Assembly: GCA_024234505.1 (NCBI GenBank)
Contig: JACKOD010000001.1
Coordinates: 682,001 to 746,000, forward strand
DNA length: 64,000 nucleotides
Direction of reading: 5' to 3'
DNA from: Hahellaceae bacterium
GTDB lineage: Bacteria > Pseudomonadota > Gammaproteobacteria > Pseudomonadales > Oleiphilaceae
Shown here: positions 61,425 through 64,000 of the stretch, in pieces
Numbering within the stretch: position 1 is the stretch's first letter
Layout: every line of letters starts with the position of its first letter
The notes under the pieces: model-generated
Told to the model about the DNA's origin: nothing
Databases searched by the model: none
The model's input: the letters and a program-made list of their open reading frames with translations, nothing else
Program-made: the position numbers and the translations under genes

Positions 61425-61502
61425 TTGCCCCCCCCTCCTGTCACCTTGGCGCCCACAATTGTTAATTGTTTACAGGCCTTCCCCCTGCATCAAAGGACCA
61501 TT

Positions 61503-61528
61503 TTGCGCTACACAATGCGCTACACTTT
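61503..61528 (+). repeat. Right arm-type repeat pair
   Basis: Identical to 54441-54466 and in the same orientation; two GCGCTACAC units 12 bases apart, between the integrase start and attR. Confidence 0.7.
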
Positions 61529-61644
61529 CGCATAAGATCACATTGTATCCAGTTGGACGTTAATAAACAATCAGTTCCTATTTATCAATATGTTAGAGAT
61601 ATTTCTGGACAATTCTGAACTGTAATAAATCTAATTTCCTAGCT

Positions 61645-61706
61645 CTCCTAAGGGGAAGGCCGTGCGTTCAAATCGCGCCGGGGGCACCATTTAAATCAAT
61701 AGGTTA
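61645..61706 (+). repeat. Right attachment site (attR), 62 bp
   Basis: A perfect copy of 54342-54403, duplicating the 3' part of tRNA-Arg without its 5' half, so it is not a functional tRNA. Confidence 0.93.
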
Positions 61707-61743
61707 CGCGTTATTTTGAACTTCAAAAATATCGCCTTAAAAA

Positions 61744-61765
61744 ATTTACCCAAGATTTACCCAGA
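61744..61765 (+). repeat. Two tandem ATTTACCCA units
   Basis: ATTTACCCAAG and ATTTACCCAGA stand in tandem with an 11-base period, 38 bases right of attR. Confidence 0.7.
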
Positions 61766-62034
61766 ATAAAACGTCGCCTTGTCTACATAAATGTATTGAT
61801 ACGCCTACGCGTCTGATCGAATACAAGAATTGTTTCTTGTTTTGGCTATTTAGCAGATCTTGTTGTGAAGCTAAAGCGTGGCTTCGGAGTTCAGCTATTG
61901 AACGCAGATAATTAGGGATTTAGTGCAATCCAAGCACTTGTAACCGTGTGACTTCTCTCCACGGGCTTCCAAACTATCAATGGCTATCTCGGTCTGAAGT
62001 TGCGACAGACCGGTTGTACTTTACTGTTAGCTGA

Positions 62035-62067
62035 AAGTACGCACCAAATGCGAACCATGTGCGAACT
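62035..62067 (+). repeat. Three tandem 11-bp degenerate repeats
   Basis: AAGTACGCACC, AAATGCGAACC and ATGTGCGAACT occur back to back. The first unit recurs exactly at 62365. Confidence 0.75.
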
Positions 62068-62364
62068 GCGCACTTTTACTCAACACCACCTTCAAATAGA
62101 CCCGCATCCAATCCGAACGCCTTAGATTCCAGTTGCAAAGCCATATAGATTCCACACGAAGTGATTTTCTACAGTAAGCAACTAACGTGGCAATCACATA
62201 GCGATAGAACAAAAATAAGGCCTAATTAACAAGCGGTTATAAATATCGTGGTCATGCTGCTTTCTTACTGTTTGTTAAATGAGAGTTGCTGTTTTAGGTG
62301 ACGCTATGCTGCGTTAAGTCACGTTGGAAAAGCGCTGTTTTGCGTTTCCAATACTAAAAATATG

Positions 62365-62386
62365 AAGTACGCACCTAGTACGCAAA
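62365..62386 (+). repeat. Two tandem 11-bp repeats, same family as 62035
   Basis: AAGTACGCACC followed by TAGTACGCAAA; a single TGCGAACT follows at 62401. Confidence 0.75.
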
Positions 62387-62596
62387 AAATTCTAACTAAC
62401 TGCGAACTGAGCACACTTAATAATGGAGGAGCATGAACTACTAATCAGGAGACGAGTGAACGGAATACAAAAAAATTTTGAGGGAAGCTTACGGTTGTAC
62501 ACGCTACCTTACATAACGAGTTAACGGTTTAAGGGGGGGATCGAACGCGATCAGCGCGTTTTACTGAAACTGTTCCTTCATGACTCAGTCGAGTAG

Positions 62597-63285
62597 AAAG
62601 CTGGGCCGGATGTGTTCTTTGATACTGGCGTGGTCGGACAATTCAGGGGTATTGGCCATTGCGGCCAGCACAAGGTTCAGATCAAGAAAAAATTTTTGTT
62701 GCATGCGCTACAGAATCGCCAGCGTCATGAAATTGAAGAACGCCAACGGTATAATCTTTGGCAAATTCAGCGACGGTTATCGACATTCCCCGAAATTAGC
62801 GAGGATAAATATAGTGACTTTCTAATGGCGATGGTCATTCTTGCGCTCAATACAGGGATGCGCCGGGAGAGATATTTGGCTTGGAATGGGCGGATATTGA
62901 TTTTAAGGTCAAGACCATCGCGATTCATAGAGCAAAAGCAAAAAGTAAAATGACCAGAATTATTCCTATGAATAATCACGTGCTTTCGCCCCTTGCGAAA
63001 TGGTGAGAGCAAAATACCTGTAAAACGTTAGTTTTTCCTAGCCCGAAAACCGGCAATCGACTCGACAATATTGATACATCATGGAGTGGACTGCTGGAAA
63101 GCGCAGGAATTTCGAACTTTAGATTTCACGATCTACGGCACAGCTTTGCTTCTAAACTGGTAATGAAGGGCGTTGATTTAAATACCGTTATAGAGTTACT
63201 TGGGTATCGCGAAATATCTATGGCGATACGGTACGCCCATTTAGCACCTGAACATAAAACGGCTGCAGTAGCTGTTCTCAACTAA
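62597..63285 (+). pseudogene. Decayed phage-type tyrosine recombinase
   Basis: The catalytic half of an integrase is readable across two frames. It starts in one frame (HEIEERQRYNLWQIQRRLST, then LALNTGMRR). A one-base deletion in a G run near 62867 shifts to the next frame (EIFGLEWADIDFKVKT, FRFHDLRHSFASKLVMKG, IRYAHLAPEHKTAAVAVLN). A TGA at 63004-63006 interrupts the second frame, and a TAG at 62594 closes the first upstream. The expected His in LLGH is Tyr (LLGYREIS). The N-terminal half is not recognisable. It is probably the integrase of an older, now immobile element. Confidence 0.85.
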
Positions 63286-63302
63286 ACACAAAGGATTAAG
63301 CG

Positions 63303-63674
63303 TTGCTATACAATAGATTAGGTGTTGTTCCTCTGGATGATTTTGTAAACGAAGTACATAAACGCACCGGCGACACGTTGACTCTGTCAAAGATTGAGAT
63401 GCTACGAGGCAGCGGGTTGCTTCTAGTAGGATTAATGTACGAAGGGTATTTTTCTGTTCTACCAAAAAGCATTCCGATTAAAGATGAAAAAACCAATCGG
63501 CTCTATGGTAATTGGCATTTACATGAATCTAAAGAGAATTCAAGTTATCGATACGAAGAAGACAGGTCAATCAATCTGATTGGTTGCGATGAAGTTCATC
63601 AATTTTGTGCTGAAGATATCGTGATACTGCTATCACACTTCAAGCGATTTTTAGAATGGTTGAATTGTAGGTAA
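63303..63674 (+). CDS. Hypothetical accessory protein (123 residues)
   Basis: Starts at TTG with AAGGA seven bases upstream, 17 bases after the integrase remnant. The protein is mixed alpha/beta and has no membrane segment or recognised motif (LRGSGLLLVGLMYEGYFSVL, INLIGCDEVHQFCAEDIVIL). It is followed 33 bases later by a larger gene on the same strand, so the two may be one operon. Confidence 0.6.
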   Translation: MLYNRLGVVPLDDFVNEVHKRTGDTLTLSKIEMLRGSGLLLVGLMYEGYFSVLPKSIPIKDEKTNRLYGNWHLHESKENSSYRYEEDRSINLIGCDEVHQFCAEDIVILLSHFKRFLEWLNCR

Positions 63675-63707
63675 CTCGAGTGCGGGTATGGCAAGGAGTA
63701 GGGGAAG

Positions 63708-64000
63708 ATGCGACCACAAGAATGGATTAAAGGGATGCTACAGCGTCGTGGCTTGGATAAACCTGATGGGCGTCCACTGTATCAATATCGATTAACCGAC
63801 CAAGAGTTTGAGGAGCTTCAATCTCTCCTGAAACTTAGTTCGCATTTGGGTTTTCAGCATGTATCCATATTGTTACTGAATTGGAATGCGGCGTTGGTTA
63901 TGTACGCTTCTGAGTGGTGGCGTCGGTTTTATGCTGGCCAATGGAGTTGGGATGGCATCTTTAATTCCTTGGGAATTGATATAAGTGATGTCTCGACGGC
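63708..64000 (+). CDS. Possible STY4851/YjiT-type defence-island protein (N-terminal fragment)
   Basis: The first 97 residues are visible before the window ends, starting at ATG 63708 behind GGGGAAG. The opening WIKGMLQRRGLDKPDGRPLY, LTDQEFEELQSLLK and the Trp-rich VMYASEWWRRFYAGQWSWDG recall, from memory, the N-terminus of the large STY4851/ECs_5259 (YjiT-like) family. Those genes sit in islands with helicases of the YjiV/DruE type. This is recall, not an alignment. Confidence 0.5.
   Translation, partial: MRPQEWIKGMLQRRGLDKPDGRPLYQYRLTDQEFEELQSLLKLSSHLGFQHVSILLLNWNAALVMYASEWWRRFYAGQWSWDGIFNSLGIDISDVST

Larger units (their letters stand above)
54342..61706. mobile_element. Integrative element in tRNA-Arg(CCT), 7.4 kb, P4-like
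   Basis: Bounded by 62-bp perfect direct repeats that include the last 45 bases of tRNA-Arg. All genes lie on the minus strand: integrase, DUF4258-like toxin, YgiT-type zinc protein, unknown 281-residue protein, AlpA, a small protein, a Toprim primase, a DUF927 ATPase and a small basic protein. Integrase arm-type repeats occur just inside both ends. No capsid, tail, terminase or conjugation genes were seen, so it is a satellite-like or minimal island element dependent on another element for transfer, if it moves at all. Unusually, the integrase lies at the end away from the tRNA. Confidence 0.92.
61707..62599. other. Non-coding region with clustered 11-bp repeats (older element end)
   Basis: No gene is supported here. 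Three groups of short tandem repeats with 11-base period occur (61744, 62035 and 62365), suggesting attachment arms of a different integrase. AT-rich. Confidence 0.55.

Noticed and set aside
61645..61690. Second tRNA-Arg gene
   Set aside because: Only the 3' part of the tRNA is present; it is the right attachment site.
62027..62212. 61-codon minus-strand frame
   Set aside because: It lies over the tandem 11-bp repeats and looks like chance coding in a non-coding region.

Overview
The window looks like a chromosome segment of a gammaproteobacterium in the broad Pseudomonadales/Cellvibrionales area. This rests on gene order (class I aminotransferase divergent from uvrB; pyrD, rmf and rlmL together, as in Pseudomonas), on Gram-negative envelope genes (TonB/BtuB, OmpA, lipoproteins) and on a near-consensus CRP site. 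The species cannot be fixed from sequence alone.

Layout. 1-3.7 kb is a B12-uptake operon on the minus strand (riboswitch, btuB, tonB, btuF-like) that runs off the left edge. 3.7-24.9 kb is mostly housekeeping: two tRNA-Asn genes, an aminotransferase, uvrB, an OmpA-family protein, a CDF metal exporter, pyrD, rmf, rlmL, an unrecognised 1508-residue membrane protein, an M18 aminopeptidase, a tandem universal stress protein and a receiver-domain protein. 25-34.7 kb holds small regulatory and metabolic units: an HD protein, two metallo-beta-lactamase-fold hydrolases, HxlR and LysR regulators, a cupredoxin/FTR1 iron-uptake pair behind a possible Fur box, and an ECF sigma/zinc anti-sigma pair.

34.7-54.1 kb is the most unusual part. 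A minus-strand operon encodes a 3297-residue modular surface protein with an N-terminal c-type heme motif, a predicted outer-membrane barrel and a tri-heme lipoprotein. Divergent from it are a FecR-domain protein and a CHASE2 class III nucleotide cyclase, followed by a FIST sensor coupled to an EAL phosphodiesterase. A near-perfect CRP operator lies between the divergent operons, just upstream of the giant gene. If the cyclase makes cAMP, the locus carries both the signal source and the target site.

54.3-61.7 kb is a compact 7.4 kb integrative element in tRNA-Arg(CCT), bounded by 62-bp perfect direct repeats. It encodes an integrase translationally coupled to a toxin/antitoxin-like pair, an unknown protein, an AlpA regulator and a P4-like split replication module (zinc/Toprim primase plus DUF927 ATPase). 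No capsid, packaging or conjugation genes were seen. To its right lie remnants of an older element: clustered 11-bp tandem repeats, a decayed tyrosine recombinase and accessory genes leaving the window, the last perhaps of the STY4851/YjiT type known from defence islands.
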